Source: Vibrio marinisediminis
Lineage (GTDB): Bacteria; Pseudomonadota; Gammaproteobacteria; Enterobacterales; Vibrionaceae
Assembly: GCF_014050145.1 (NCBI RefSeq)
Contig: NZ_JACFYF010000002.1
Location: 496,001-560,000, forward strand
Direction: 5' to 3'
DNA: 64,000 nt
Position numbers and translations under genes: made by a program. The notes beneath the pieces were generated by a model, which saw nothing but the letters and a program-made list of their open reading frames with translations, was not told the origin of the DNA and made no database searches. Positions 8,299-17,028 of the stretch are shown piece after piece; positions within the stretch are counted from its first letter, which is position 1; every line of letters starts with the position of its first letter.

Positions 8299-8367
8299 GA
8301 TGACATCAGCTTGAATTGTGTCTTTTCATGTTAACAGCTTGAACTTTGACTGCAAAATAGATTTAAT

Positions 8368-8382
8368 TGATATTAATTATCA
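8368..8382 (+). promoter_or_regulatory. Candidate Fur box
   Basis: TGATATTAATTATCA matches the Vibrio 7-1-7 Fur pattern (TGATAAT-N-ATTATCA) at 13 of 14 positions. It lies 17 bp before the 40-residue membrane peptide and between two divergent genes. Confidence 0.6.
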
Positions 8383-8398
8383 TTACCACTAAGTAGCT

Positions 8399-8521
8399 AT
8401 GTACTCTTCAACTCTCTTCTTCTACCTTGGCATCATCGCGGGCATGCTCGGTGCAATTCTCGCTTTCGCTCTGATGACATTGACCGCTTGGGCTATGGTT
8501 GATTTTATCATTCTGAGCTAA
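8399..8521 (+). CDS. 40-residue single-pass membrane peptide
   Basis: ATG to TAA encodes a 40-residue peptide whose residues 6-39 are nearly all hydrophobic (FFYLGIIAGMLGAILAFALM and on), with one weak basic/polar end and no cleavage site. It is too short for most gene finders. It lies between a Fur-like box and an SDR gene 31 bp downstream, so it may be an iron-regulated small membrane protein in a two-gene unit. The ribosome-binding site is weak (AAGTAG). Function unknown; it resembles nothing I can name. Confidence 0.45.
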   Translation: MYSSTLFFYLGIIAGMLGAILAFALMTLTAWAMVDFIILS

Positions 8522-8551
8522 GACAATAATCTCACTTTGGAAGGAGGCTAT

Positions 8552-9238
8552 ATGAATCGTGTTTTAATTACAGGTGCAAACCGAGGGATCGGGCTTGGTT
8601 TAGTCCAGCATTATTTATCGCAAGGCTTTGATGTTCATGCCACCTATCGTGATGCTACTAGCGCCAATGCTCTATTTGCTCTTGCCGCCAACAATGCCAG
8701 TCTTCACTGCCACTGTTTGGATGTAACAGATTACGCCAAAGTCTCTCAGTTCGCCTCGCAAGTTGGTACGCTCGATATACTGATCAATAACGCTGGCTAC
8801 TATGGCCCTAAAGGCTATGGATTTGGTCATACTGATGTTGAGCAGTGGCGAAAAGTGTTTGAGGTGAACTCGATTGCACCATTAAAGCTGGTCGAAGCTT
8901 TTTACTCAAACTTGGCGCAAAGCTCTGTACGCAAAATTGCCTGCCTTTCATCTAAAGTCGGCAGTATGACTGAAAACACCTCCGGTGGTGGTTACATCTA
9001 CCGCTCTTCCAAAGCCGCATTAAACTCAGTGGTGAAGAGCTTAAGCAATGACTTATCTTCACAAGGTTTTACCGTAGTCGCGCTACACCCTGGTTGGGTT
9101 AAAACGCAAATGGGCGGAAGCAATGCTTTGATTGATGTTGCGACATCGGTTGCAGGGTTAACTCAGGTGATCGAAAATTTGACGATTCCGCAATCTGGTC
9201 AGTTCATCAATTTTGATGGGCAATCCCTACCTTGGTAG
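8552..9238 (+). CDS. Short-chain dehydrogenase/reductase
   Basis: A 228-residue classical SDR. The nucleotide-binding motif TGANRGIG is at residues 7-14, NNAG lies near 80, and the catalytic YRSSK gives Tyr150 and Lys154. It should reduce a carbonyl or oxidise an alcohol with NAD(P). The ATG at 8552 is chosen because a perfect AAGGAGG sits 4 bp ahead; an upstream TTG in frame would place the ribosome-binding site inside the gene. It probably shares a transcript with the 40-residue peptide and so may respond to iron. Substrate unknown. Confidence 0.9.
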   Translation: MNRVLITGANRGIGLGLVQHYLSQGFDVHATYRDATSANALFALAANNASLHCHCLDVTDYAKVSQFASQVGTLDILINNAGYYGPKGYGFGHTDVEQWRKVFEVNSIAPLKLVEAFYSNLAQSSVRKIACLSSKVGSMTENTSGGGYIYRSSKAALNSVVKSLSNDLSSQGFTVVALHPGWVKTQMGGSNALIDVATSVAGLTQVIENLTIPQSGQFINFDGQSLPW

Positions 9239-9407
9239 GTAATAACAAAACAAACAAGCAAGCAAGCGCCGACATAATCAAAGTGCGGAAAATCAATTGG
9301 CTAGCGCCGTCCGCTTTACTATTAGAAAATTAATCGCTATCGCTAACTTGAATTTTCTCTCTCTCCTTCCAGAATTATAAAGATTTCACTCAATAAGGAG
9401 AGCAACG

Positions 9408-9611
9408 ATGGCAGACAAGCATCTAGTCAATTTTAGTGAAACCCACGAACTCAACTATTGCTTAAGAAGTGCAGGGAAAAGGCAAACACAAGCCAATAGA
9501 GATGCATTAATCGATTTGGGTAAGCAAGTGAAAGGTGAGTTAGGTAAGCGCGTGTTAACTCAAAATGATGTCCGTGGCGCAATTGCCGAACATAACAATC
9601 TTTTTGATTAA
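9408..9611 (+). CDS. Small DUF3606-like protein
   Basis: A 67-residue soluble, charged protein with a good ribosome-binding site (AAGGAGAGCAACG before ATG). The segment VNFSETHELNYCLRSAGKR resembles the N-terminal part of DUF3606 proteins (a short acidic-aromatic helix then a turn), but the match is from memory and partial. No membrane segment or signal. It stands alone between an SDR gene and the convergent topB. Confidence 0.65.
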   Translation: MADKHLVNFSETHELNYCLRSAGKRQTQANRDALIDLGKQVKGELGKRVLTQNDVRGAIAEHNNLFD

Positions 9612-9652
9612 CTCGAGTGCGGCATTGTGCCGTTGCCGCCTCTCATCATCAC

Positions 9653-11602
9653 CTATTTGCTACTGCCTTTTTTACTCGTAGCCTTTTTAAAGGTGCGCTT
9701 TTTACGTTTAAATGCTGGTCGCTCAACTTGAGGTAGATGGCGTAAAGACTCAGGTACTTGCCCTTGTTTCACTTGCTGCATCAGATTCTCGATTCTTTGT
9801 TGCAATGCGCCCATAAACGGTTGATAGGCTTGATTTCGCTCAGCCATTCCTTGTAATTGGTGTTCCCAATTTGCCGTCATATCAGGAAAAGTCGACTCCT
9901 TAGGTAAAGCGTGTATCAGCCCCCGTCCTGCGGCTGAACTCAGAATGCTCTTACCTTGCCTTGTCAGTAACTGGCGCTTAAATAAGGTATCAAGAATGCC
10001 CGCCCTTGTTGCCTCGGTCCCTAAGCCATCGGTCTCGCGGAGAATTTTTTTCAATTCTTTATCTTCTACAAATCGCGCAATACCCGTCATCGCTTGCAGC
10101 AAAGTAGCTTCCGTAAAGTGCTTTGGCGGCTCAGTTTGATGTTGCTTAATCTCACCTTCTCGGCACGTTAATACGGTACCTTCCGCTAACGGCGGCACTT
10201 TGTCGACCCCTGCATCTTGCTCATCAGATTTACCCATCAAGGCTTTCCAACCAGCGGTCACAAGCTGGCGACCTTTGGCGATAAACTTCCCGCCAGCAAT
10301 ATCAAACACTAATTTTGCTTCTGCATACACTGCTACTGGGTAGAATTGGATCAAATACTGCCTTGCGATCAACTGATAAACCTTCATCTCGTATGCCGAG
10401 AGTGCGTTTACTGCCGCTTTTTTAGGTGTCGGAATGATCGCATGATGCGCATCAACTTTGCTGTCATTCCATGCCTTTGACTTACGGTTTAAATCTGCCC
10501 CTGCAACCGCCGAACTCATCTCTTGGGCATTATTGGCTATAGCTTCGGTAACACTGCGCGCTTGAGCAAAATGTTCATTGGGTAGATAACGGCTATCCGA
10601 ACGAGGGTAAGTAATTAACTTATGTTTTTCATACAAGGACTGACAGGTATCAAGCACCTGTTGCGCGCTCATCCCATACCGTTTTGCAGCATCAATCTGC
10701 AATGCAGATAGTGAATAAGGCAGCGGTGCCGCCTGCTTGGTTTGCTTTTGCTCTGATTCGGTTACTTTCGCGGGTTGGGCTACGATTCTTGCGGCTACGT
10801 TTTCCACCAACTTTCGATTAAGTACTCGACCATCTTCGTCTTGCCAAGGCTGACACGCCTCACTTGGCTGCCACTTGGCTCGAATATCAAATGTGGTACC
10901 CTCATGTTGATACGGGATCAGCGCATGCAAACTGAAATAGTCTCGCGGCACAAAGTGCTCTATCTCTTCATCACGACGCACGACAAGACCAAGTACCGGA
11001 GTCTGCACGCGACCAACAGAAAGTACCCCTTGATAACCCGCCTTTTGCCCCAGCAAGGTATAAGCGCGTGACATATTCATGCCATACAACCAGTCAGCCC
11101 GAGAGCGAGCTAAAGCGGAAACCGAAAGGGGAATAAAATCTCGATTACTGCGCATTGAATCGATGGCACGCTTTACCGCTGGTAAGTTCAAGTCATTGAT
11201 CAACAAACGTTGTGCGCTTTTTTTCTTTGTCTGGCTGACTTTACAGTAATCCAGCACCTCATCCACCAACAGCTGACCTTCACGGTCTGGGTCGCCAGCG
11301 TGGACTATGTGAGTAGCTTCTTTAAGTAATTTTCGTATGACCGTGAGCTGTTTACTGGCTGATTTTCTTGGTCTTAATTGCCACTGCTGCGGCACAATAG
11401 GCAGATCATTGAGGTTCCATTTCTTATAACGTTCGTCATAAACATCTGGCTCAACTTGTTCCAACAGGTGACCAATACACCATGTCACTACATCACCATT
11501 GCCACAACGAATGAAACCTTGGTCATTTTTCTTAGGACCAGGTAAAGCAGCAGCAATTGCTCGGCCTAAGCTGGGTTTTTCGGCAATAAATAAACGTGAC
11601 AT
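9653..11602 (-). CDS. topB: DNA topoisomerase III
   Basis: A 649-residue type IA topoisomerase. The N-terminal Toprim fold begins [20 protein letters not shown] and carries the acidic DPDREGQ motif near residue 103. The catalytic tyrosine lies in [13 protein letters not shown] near residue 330. A basic tail of Lys/Arg/Ser at the end resembles that of other TopB proteins. It resolves single-strand links between replicating or recombining DNA, usually with RecQ. No ribosome-binding site is obvious at the ATG. The nearest upstream gene is grxD in the same direction, but a terminator separates them. Confidence 0.97.
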   Translation of the reverse strand: MSRLFIAEKPSLGRAIAAALPGPKKNDQGFIRCGNGDVVTWCIGHLLEQVEPDVYDERYKKWNLNDLPIVPQQWQLRPRKSASKQLTVIRKLLKEATHIVHAGDPDREGQLLVDEVLDYCKVSQTKKKSAQRLLINDLNLPAVKRAIDSMRSNRDFIPLSVSALARSRADWLYGMNMSRAYTLLGQKAGYQGVLSVGRVQTPVLGLVVRRDEEIEHFVPRDYFSLHALIPYQHEGTTFDIRAKWQPSEACQPWQDEDGRVLNRKLVENVAARIVAQPAKVTESEQKQTKQAAPLPYSLSALQIDAAKRYGMSAQQVLDTCQSLYEKHKLITYPRSDSRYLPNEHFAQARSVTEAIANNAQEMSSAVAGADLNRKSKAWNDSKVDAHHAIIPTPKKAAVNALSAYEMKVYQLIARQYLIQFYPVAVYAEAKLVFDIAGGKFIAKGRQLVTAGWKALMGKSDEQDAGVDKVPPLAEGTVLTCREGEIKQHQTEPPKHFTEATLLQAMTGIARFVEDKELKKILRETDGLGTEATRAGILDTLFKRQLLTRQGKSILSSAAGRGLIHALPKESTFPDMTANWEHQLQGMAERNQAYQPFMGALQQRIENLMQQVKQGQVPESLRHLPQVERPAFKRKKRTFKKATSKKGSSK

Positions 11603-11626
11603 AAACAGAATTCAACACAAACAAAT

Positions 11627-11652
11627 AAGGCCACATTATCCAATGTGGCCTT
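11627..11652 (-). terminator. Terminator of grxD
   Basis: A perfect 11-bp stem AAGGCCACATT/AATGTGGCCTT with a four-base loop, followed on the minus strand by the T-rich ATTTGTTTG. Confidence 0.88.
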
Positions 11653-11693
11653 AAAAATTCAAGATAAACTGTAAATTTAAACAGTATTATGCG

Positions 11694-12029
11694 TTATTCA
11701 GCATCGCCTTGATTGCGAGCAGCGGCTTCTTTCACTAGTGGCTGAAGCTCACCTTTTTGGAACATCTCAAGAATGATGTCACAACCACCAATCAATTCGC
11801 CTTCAATCCACAGTTGTGGGAAAGTCGGCCATTGTGCATACGCTGGAAGCTCTGCACGAATATCAGGGTTTTGAAGAATGTCTACATAAGCGAACTTTTC
11901 ACCACAAGCCATAAGTGCTTGAGCAGCTTGAGATGAGAAACCGCAGCTAGGTAGTTTTGGTGAACCCTTCATGTAAAGTAAGATGGTGTTCTCTGCGATT
12001 TGCTGTTTGATTTTTTCAATAGTTTCCAT
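11694..12029 (-). CDS. grxD: Monothiol glutaredoxin (Grx4 type)
   Basis: A 111-residue CGFS glutaredoxin; the active-site CGFS is at residues 29-32, followed later by the glutathione-binding WPTFPQ and GGCD segments. Proteins of this family carry and transfer [2Fe-2S] clusters, often together with BolA. The ATG at 12029 is chosen over a longer frame because it follows AGAGGAAG at the right distance and gives the family length. sodB is divergent. Confidence 0.95.
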   Translation of the reverse strand: METIEKIKQQIAENTILLYMKGSPKLPSCGFSSQAAQALMACGEKFAYVDILQNPDIRAELPAYAQWPTFPQLWIEGELIGGCDIILEMFQKGELQPLVKEAAARNQGDAE

Positions 12030-12412
12030 TGCTTCCTCTGATGGAGTTACTGCAAGATATCCGCTCATTTTAAACCATTGTTCAAGAATAAAAAGCACAG
12101 AAATATTGCGGTTATTATAAGCGTGATTATTACAACATCTTAACACGAACTATCAGCAAGGTCTGCAGCCATCATTGTTACTGCTATCTCACGTAAAAAC
12201 CATGTTTTTTATGTGCTTAAATAAATAGTTAGAAACGAATTTTTTGCGAAACAATTTGCTCAAGCGTGCTTTTAATCACGTAAAAACTTGCTAAACTAGG
12301 CGACAAGTCAGTCATATCGACAACGACTCGCAAGGTAGCGAATCGCAAAAACAATAAACATTTGGAAGAATCGAAAGAGAACACTCTTTCTATATATATG
12401 GAGAAACGAGCA
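12030..12412. other. grxD-sodB divergent region
   Basis: About 380 bp with no gene. It holds a 12-base direct repeat TCACGTAAAAAC at 12189-12200 and 12276-12287, and a hairpin GAAAGAG/CTCTTTC at 12373-12390 just ahead of the sodB ribosome-binding site. No certain -10/-35 pair or Fur box was recognised. Confidence 0.5.
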
Positions 12413-12997
12413 ATGGCATTTGAACTACCAGCTCTGCCTTATGCAAAAGATGCATTAGAACCACACATTTCAGCTGAAACTCTAGATTTCCACCACGGAA
12501 AACACCACAACACTTACGTTGTAAAACTTAATGGTCTGATCCCAGGCACTGAGTTTGAAGGTAAAACTCTAGAAGAGATCGTAAAAACTTCAACTGGCGG
12601 TGTATTCAACAACGCAGCTCAAATCTGGAACCACACGTTCTACTGGCACTGTCTAGCGCCAAAAGCAGGTGGCGAACCAACAGGTGCTGTTGCTGATGCT
12701 ATCAATGCTGCATTTGGTTCATTTGAAGAATTCAAAGCGAAATTTACAGACTCAGCAATCAACAACTTCGGTTCATCTTGGACTTGGTTGGTGAAAAAAG
12801 CTGACGGTTCTCTAGATATCGTGAACACGTCTAACGCAGCAACTCCACTAACAGAAGAAGGCGTTACTCCTCTTCTAACGGTTGACCTGTGGGAACACGC
12901 ATACTACATCGATTACCGCAACGTTCGTCCAGATTACATGAATGGTTTCTGGGCACTAGTTAACTGGGATTTCGTTGCAGAGAACCTAGCGAAGTAA
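12413..12997 (+). CDS. sodB: Iron superoxide dismutase
   Basis: A 194-residue Fe-SOD that turns superoxide into peroxide and oxygen in the cytoplasm. Iron ligands H27, the histidine of NHTFYW near 74, and the aspartate and histidine of DLWEHAYY near 157-161 are present; the glutamine in NNAAQIWNH is typical of the iron rather than manganese enzyme. The ATG at 12413 is chosen for the family N-terminus [19 protein letters not shown] and the GGAGAAA before it; an upstream frame start adds 17 unrelated residues. In other Vibrio sodB is repressed by the RyhB RNA when iron is low, which would fit here but is not shown by the sequence. Confidence 0.98.
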   Translation: MAFELPALPYAKDALEPHISAETLDFHHGKHHNTYVVKLNGLIPGTEFEGKTLEEIVKTSTGGVFNNAAQIWNHTFYWHCLAPKAGGEPTGAVADAINAAFGSFEEFKAKFTDSAINNFGSSWTWLVKKADGSLDIVNTSNAATPLTEEGVTPLLTVDLWEHAYYIDYRNVRPDYMNGFWALVNWDFVAENLAK

Positions 12998-13019
12998 TCA
13001 CGCGATTACCCTATTGTTG

Positions 13020-13048
13020 AAAAAGCCTGCATCTCGCAGGCTTTTTTT
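13020..13048 (+). terminator. Terminator of sodB
   Basis: Stem GCCTGC/GCAGGC with a five-base loop, extended by A and T tracts on either side, ending in a run of T. Confidence 0.9.
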
Positions 13049-13118
13049 ATGCCCGAAGCAAATTTGTTTAAAGTTTCTCACCACTTAGCCGCTATTTTAA
13101 ATGGCAAGTGAGGAACTA

Positions 13119-13622
13119 ATGCAAATCGAATCTATCAATAACATCAGCGCTATTAACGAACTTCAGTTCGGTACGGGGATCAACCATGCCGTTCACGAAG
13201 GGCGTCGTGCTGATTTCGCTTTGCTGCTTTCAATGTTCTCCAATGACGTGAGAGACAATACTCCCGTCGAGCAAATTGACAAAGTTGAGATCACTGACCA
13301 GTCATTACGTCAGCGCTTTGATTTGCAGTCACCACAAGCACTGCAGTCGGACCAAAGTTCGTACCAAATATCCGCTCAACAAGCCCATCAGTTTCACCAA
13401 GGTGGGTTAGCAAGTGCAAAACTAGCACATTATTTAATTCCCGAAGCGCTAGTCTACCTTCCCGAGCAGACTCATAGCCTACCTGAAGATGTATACCATA
13501 ACTTATCATTACATCAGCAGCGTCAACTCGGTGAGAAAGAACCGAAGAAATTGATGCCCTTTGATCTTTACAATCAACTAGTTGAAGCTCAAAGAACCTT
13601 CCAAATCAGAGCACAAGCCTGA
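13119..13622 (+). CDS. VC2046/SO_2500-family protein of unknown function
   Basis: A 167-residue soluble protein with no membrane segment, rich in Gln and His (for example QQAHQFHQGG). I recognise it as the conserved family that follows sodB in Vibrio and Shewanella; its function is not known. ATG 13119 is preferred over ATG 13101 because GTGAGGAACTA precedes it. The conserved-looking part is the N-terminal INELQFGTGINHAVHEGRR, then LLLSMFSNDV. No catalytic motif is evident. Confidence 0.8.
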   Translation: MQIESINNISAINELQFGTGINHAVHEGRRADFALLLSMFSNDVRDNTPVEQIDKVEITDQSLRQRFDLQSPQALQSDQSSYQISAQQAHQFHQGGLASAKLAHYLIPEALVYLPEQTHSLPEDVYHNLSLHQQRQLGEKEPKKLMPFDLYNQLVEAQRTFQIRAQA

Positions 13623-13810
13623 TTTTTCAATGTGATAGCACAATTTCTCTTTGGTAATTGTTCGTAACGCCAGAGTGTGAATGAACGCAAAAAACTGACA
13701 ACTGATCCTATCTACTCACAGCTTCTTTGACCTTATTCACATCTAAATAACAATTAATCAACCATTCTTTGTGGACAGTTTTTTGTCGTTCGTAGACGGG
13801 GATTAAAAGT

Positions 13811-14473
13811 ATGAAAGTAGACAGTGCAGTAGTCTTGGTTACCTCTGCAGGTTCTGGAGTTGGGAGCACACTCGCAGCTCACTTTTCATCTTTGGGGGCG
13901 CGAGTCATTCTCTGTGATAGCGATAAACGCTTACTCGACGAGACTTATCACCGTTGCCGTGGCATTAACAATAATGTTTATCAATTCGTGTTGAAAGACT
14001 ACTCTATTCCATCAATCCAACAGCTGTTCTCATCCATTGAGCACTCTCTTGATTGCACACCCGATGTGCTAATCAATACCTTTACCACAAAAGCCGTCCC
14101 AAATATTTTCGATCAAAGTGCTTATGATACCTTTGCCCTTAACCTTACTTCCATGGCAAGCGCTCTGTTTGGCTTTGGACAAGCCACCGCTGAGCGAATG
14201 AGGCAAGAAAACAAACAGGGGGTGATCGTCAATGTCATTGGCTACTCCAACTACGAAGATATGGCAGGCTTCGACAATGCCTCATCTTTTGTATCGGGCT
14301 TTACACAGAGCTGGGCGAAAGAACTCACCCCCTTCAACATACGCGTTGGTGGCGTGATACCTTGTGGTGAGTCTAATGGGCAGAATTGGGCAGAAGTTCA
14401 AGATGAAGTCATCCGAAACACTGAGTATATAATTTCGAATGACTACTTTAGCGGGCGAGTAATGGCGGCATAA
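13811..14473 (+). CDS. SDR-fold protein lacking the catalytic Tyr/Lys
   Basis: A 220-residue Rossmann protein with the nucleotide motif TSAGSGVG at residues 11-18 and the later IRVGGVIPCG segment of SDR enzymes. The expected Tyr-x3-Lys is missing: the region reads GFDNASSFVSGFTQSW around residues 153-168, with no Tyr and no Lys at the right spacing, and NTF replaces the usual NAG near 89. It may bind a nucleotide without catalysis. It converges with the phosphatase gene with no gap. Its ribosome-binding site is weak. Confidence 0.85.
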   Translation: MKVDSAVVLVTSAGSGVGSTLAAHFSSLGARVILCDSDKRLLDETYHRCRGINNNVYQFVLKDYSIPSIQQLFSSIEHSLDCTPDVLINTFTTKAVPNIFDQSAYDTFALNLTSMASALFGFGQATAERMRQENKQGVIVNVIGYSNYEDMAGFDNASSFVSGFTQSWAKELTPFNIRVGGVIPCGESNGQNWAEVQDEVIRNTEYIISNDYFSGRVMAA

Positions 14474-14923
14474 TTAGAGCTGGCGAAGAACTTGCTCTGC
14501 CGCATCTTCAAGTAAGTCGAGCACTAATTCGAAGCCATGCTCACCACCATAATATGGGTCTGGAATTTCTTGTTGTTCGGAGTGTCCGAAACTCAAATAG
14601 AGTCGAAGTTTGTGTTGATACTCTGCCGGACAGATAGCTTGAAGATCATGTAAATTGTCTCTATCTGCGGCTAAAATAAGGTCAAAATAACTGAAGTCTT
14701 GGTTTTCTACTTTTCTAGAGCGTATCCCTTTAAACGAGTATCCTCGGCGCTCGCCAGCTTGACGAGAGCGTTCATCAGGCGGATTGCCTTGGTGGTAGCC
14801 TATCGTTCCCGCAGAATCGATTTCGACATTAATCCCTAACTGCTTTGCTTTGGCACGCAACACTGCCTCTCCCGTTGGAGAACGACAAATATTCCCCATA
14901 CAAACCACCAGCACTCTCTTCAT
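14474..14923 (-). CDS. Low-molecular-weight protein tyrosine phosphatase
   Basis: A 149-residue cytoplasmic phosphatase. The P-loop CMGNICRS gives the nucleophile C8 and R14, and the general acid is D122 in DPYYGG. It should hydrolyse phosphotyrosine or small aryl phosphates. No polysaccharide export or tyrosine kinase genes sit next to it, so it is not clearly the Wzb type; a stand-alone YfkJ/YwlE-like role is possible. Its stop abuts the stop of the SDR-like gene. Confidence 0.93.
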   Translation of the reverse strand: MKRVLVVCMGNICRSPTGEAVLRAKAKQLGINVEIDSAGTIGYHQGNPPDERSRQAGERRGYSFKGIRSRKVENQDFSYFDLILAADRDNLHDLQAICPAEYQHKLRLYLSFGHSEQQEIPDPYYGGEHGFELVLDLLEDAAEQVLRQL

Positions 14924-15008
14924 TTGAACCCCTGATTTATCAATGGTTTTTCTTACACCTGCATTGTTCTATCATAACGAGAATAGCGAACTGAAAAAAG
15001 GAATTCCC

Positions 15009-15614
15009 ATGGTGGCTGATAACGACAAGCAACAACGTCATAAAGCACGACAAGAAAAGGTCAAACAACAAGTTGACGCTAAAGTTGCCGCGGCAACCGA
15101 AGTGAAAGGTTTACTACTGATCATCACCGGTAATGGCAAAGGTAAGTCTACTTCTGGTTTTGGAACCATTGCCCGCGCCGTAGGTCATGGTATGAAATGT
15201 TCTGTCGCCCAATTTATCAAAGGCACTTGGGAAAACGGCGAACGCAACCTACTCGAAAAGCTGGGGGTTGATTTCCAAGTAATGGCAACAGGCTTTACTT
15301 GGGAAACACAGAACAAAGACGCCGATACACAAGCAGCGCAGCAAGTTTGGCAAGAGTGCAAACGTATGCTGCAAGATGAATCAATTGATGTCATTCTTTT
15401 TGACGAACTCACCTACATGGTGAGCTATGGCTACATTGAATTAGATGAAGTGGTGGAAGCACTTAATAATCGCCCTAAGATGCAGTCGGTCGTGATCACG
15501 GGACGAGCAGCGCATAGAACCTTAATTGAAATGGCAGACACAGTGTCAGAAGTGAAAAACGTTAAACACGCTTTTGAATCCGGAGTGAAAGCACTCAAAG
15601 GTGTTGATTGGTAG
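15009..15614 (+). CDS. cobO: Corrinoid adenosyltransferase
   Basis: A 201-residue CobO/BtuR/CobA enzyme that moves the adenosyl group of ATP onto cob(I)alamin or cobinamide. The P-loop GNGKGKSTSGFG is near residues 40-51 and is followed by the family segments QFIKGTWENGE and FDELTYMVSYGY. The charged N-terminal helix (DKQQRHKARQEKVKQQ) is normal for the family. ATG 15009 is used because AAGGAATTCCC precedes it. No cobalamin synthesis genes are in the window, so it probably serves salvage. Confidence 0.95.
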   Translation: MVADNDKQQRHKARQEKVKQQVDAKVAAATEVKGLLLIITGNGKGKSTSGFGTIARAVGHGMKCSVAQFIKGTWENGERNLLEKLGVDFQVMATGFTWETQNKDADTQAAQQVWQECKRMLQDESIDVILFDELTYMVSYGYIELDEVVEALNNRPKMQSVVITGRAAHRTLIEMADTVSEVKNVKHAFESGVKALKGVDW

Positions 15615-15860
15615 CCCCTTTAACATTTACCTAAAAGCTTGGCTTTCGCTAAGCTTTGTTTTTATTACCCAATCAAAAGGAACGCAGTATTGCGCGGATT
15701 ATTGCGCGGATAGTGTCGATTGCTATCCAGATTTGATACAAAGCCGTTCCTGTTTCTTCGCCCACTGGAATCAAACTCAAACTTCCCCTCATTCTTTGCT
15801 TTAGCCCTTTATGCCTATGGTAGCGTATATGCAATTTATTACGCATAAGGAAATCGGTAA

Positions 15861-16835
15861 ATGAAGAAGACATTCTTAACTTTATGTTTTAGCGCATTAT
15901 TTTCAAGTGGTCTCGCCGCACAAGGATTAACTCTAGAGCTGTCCAACAAAACGACCAACAATAACCTTCCCTCCGCTTCTGGTGTTGTAGTAAGCCAAGA
16001 AAAAATCTATGCCGTCGGTGATGATTCACCTTGGCTATACCAACTCAGCCCTGAATTTACAATTGTGGAGAAGGAGCTCATCAAGGAATATCCTGTTGGA
16101 GATAATGGCCGCATACTCAAGAAAGTGAAACCTGATTTTGAAGCACTAGACATTATCTCCGTCAGTGAAAAACCATCATTTGTCATGCTCGGTTCAGGCA
16201 GTAAGCTAGACGTTCGCGAATGGGCATTCATCATTAGCCATGACGGTGAACTAAAAATTGAGCGTTCATTAAAGCCACTGTACAAAACACTACGTCAAGC
16301 CGCAGGGTACACAGCAGATCAAGAAATTAACGTTGAAGGTTTGGCGACATCAAAAGATTCTGCCTTCATTATTAACCGAGGTAACGGTGGTTCTAACGTG
16401 ATTTTTGAACTGGATCTTGAAGACTTCCAGGATTATCTCGCCGGCGAAAGTGAGCTAATTGAAGATGTAAAAGCGTACCATGTGGCACTGCCGATCGTTA
16501 AAGGTTTTGAGGCAGGGCTTTCTGGCGCTGCCTACTGGGTAGAAACTGACAGCCTAGTTCTCACCGCTTCAATTGAAGCGACAGGTGATGCGTATAATGA
16601 TGGAGAAATATTGGGGAGTTATGTTGGTCTAGTTGCTCTTGACGATCTTAGTCAAAATCGAACGTTAGATTTAAGCGACAATTTAGTGCCATTAATGGAA
16701 GGCAATCAGCGTCTGATTACCAAGATTGAGTCGGTTGCCTTTACGAGCCAAAGCCTAGACAAAATCGAAGGTTTACTTGCCAGTGACAATGATGATGGCA
16801 GCAGCGAATTCTTTAACTTCTCGCTGAGCAAATAA
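15861..16835 (+). CDS. Exported beta-propeller-like protein (DUF6929-like)
   Basis: A 324-residue protein with a signal peptide (MKKTFLTLCFSALFSSGLAA, cleavage after AA near 20). The body is built of repeated strand-rich motifs such as KIYAVGDDSPWLYQL, FEALDII and INVEGLATSKDSAFI, which suggest a six- or seven-blade propeller as in esterase-like phytases or DUF6929. I cannot assign a reaction. It should be periplasmic. It has a weak ribosome-binding site (AAGGAAATCGGTAA) and its own terminator. Confidence 0.7.
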   Translation: MKKTFLTLCFSALFSSGLAAQGLTLELSNKTTNNNLPSASGVVVSQEKIYAVGDDSPWLYQLSPEFTIVEKELIKEYPVGDNGRILKKVKPDFEALDIISVSEKPSFVMLGSGSKLDVREWAFIISHDGELKIERSLKPLYKTLRQAAGYTADQEINVEGLATSKDSAFIINRGNGGSNVIFELDLEDFQDYLAGESELIEDVKAYHVALPIVKGFEAGLSGAAYWVETDSLVLTASIEATGDAYNDGEILGSYVGLVALDDLSQNRTLDLSDNLVPLMEGNQRLITKIESVAFTSQSLDKIEGLLASDNDDGSSEFFNFSLSK

Positions 16836-16856
16836 GTATCAATTAGCTGATAGTTC

Positions 16857-16887
16857 AAAAAAGCCCGCTTGGTTAGCGGGCTTTTTA
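16857..16887 (+). terminator. Terminator of the propeller-like gene
   Basis: Stem AAGCCCGCT/AGCGGGCTT with loop TGGTT, flanked by A and T tracts. Confidence 0.88.
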
Positions 16888-16899
16888 TTGCAAGTGACT

Positions 16900-17025
16900 T
16901 ATACCCGTCATACTTGAAGTTGCAGCGGTGTTGGCTGTGTTCGTGCGCCCCAATCACATAGTTCACCTATGCTCAGGGGCTTTCTTACTTGCCGCCTACC
17001 TGCATCTTCAAGTTTCTTGGGTATA
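16900..17025. repeat. ERIC-type 126-bp imperfect palindrome
   Basis: The element starts TATACCCGTCATACTTGAAG and ends with its near-complement CTTCAAGTTTCTTGGGTATA. Its length, 126 bp, is that of the enterobacterial repetitive intergenic consensus. The centre carries CGCCCCAATCACATAGTTCA and ACTTGCCGCCTACCTGCA, typical of the Vibrio forms. It fills the space between the propeller-like gene and the 3' end of asmA and would fold into a long hairpin in either transcript. No second copy was seen in the window. Confidence 0.85.
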
Positions 17026-17028
17026 GAC

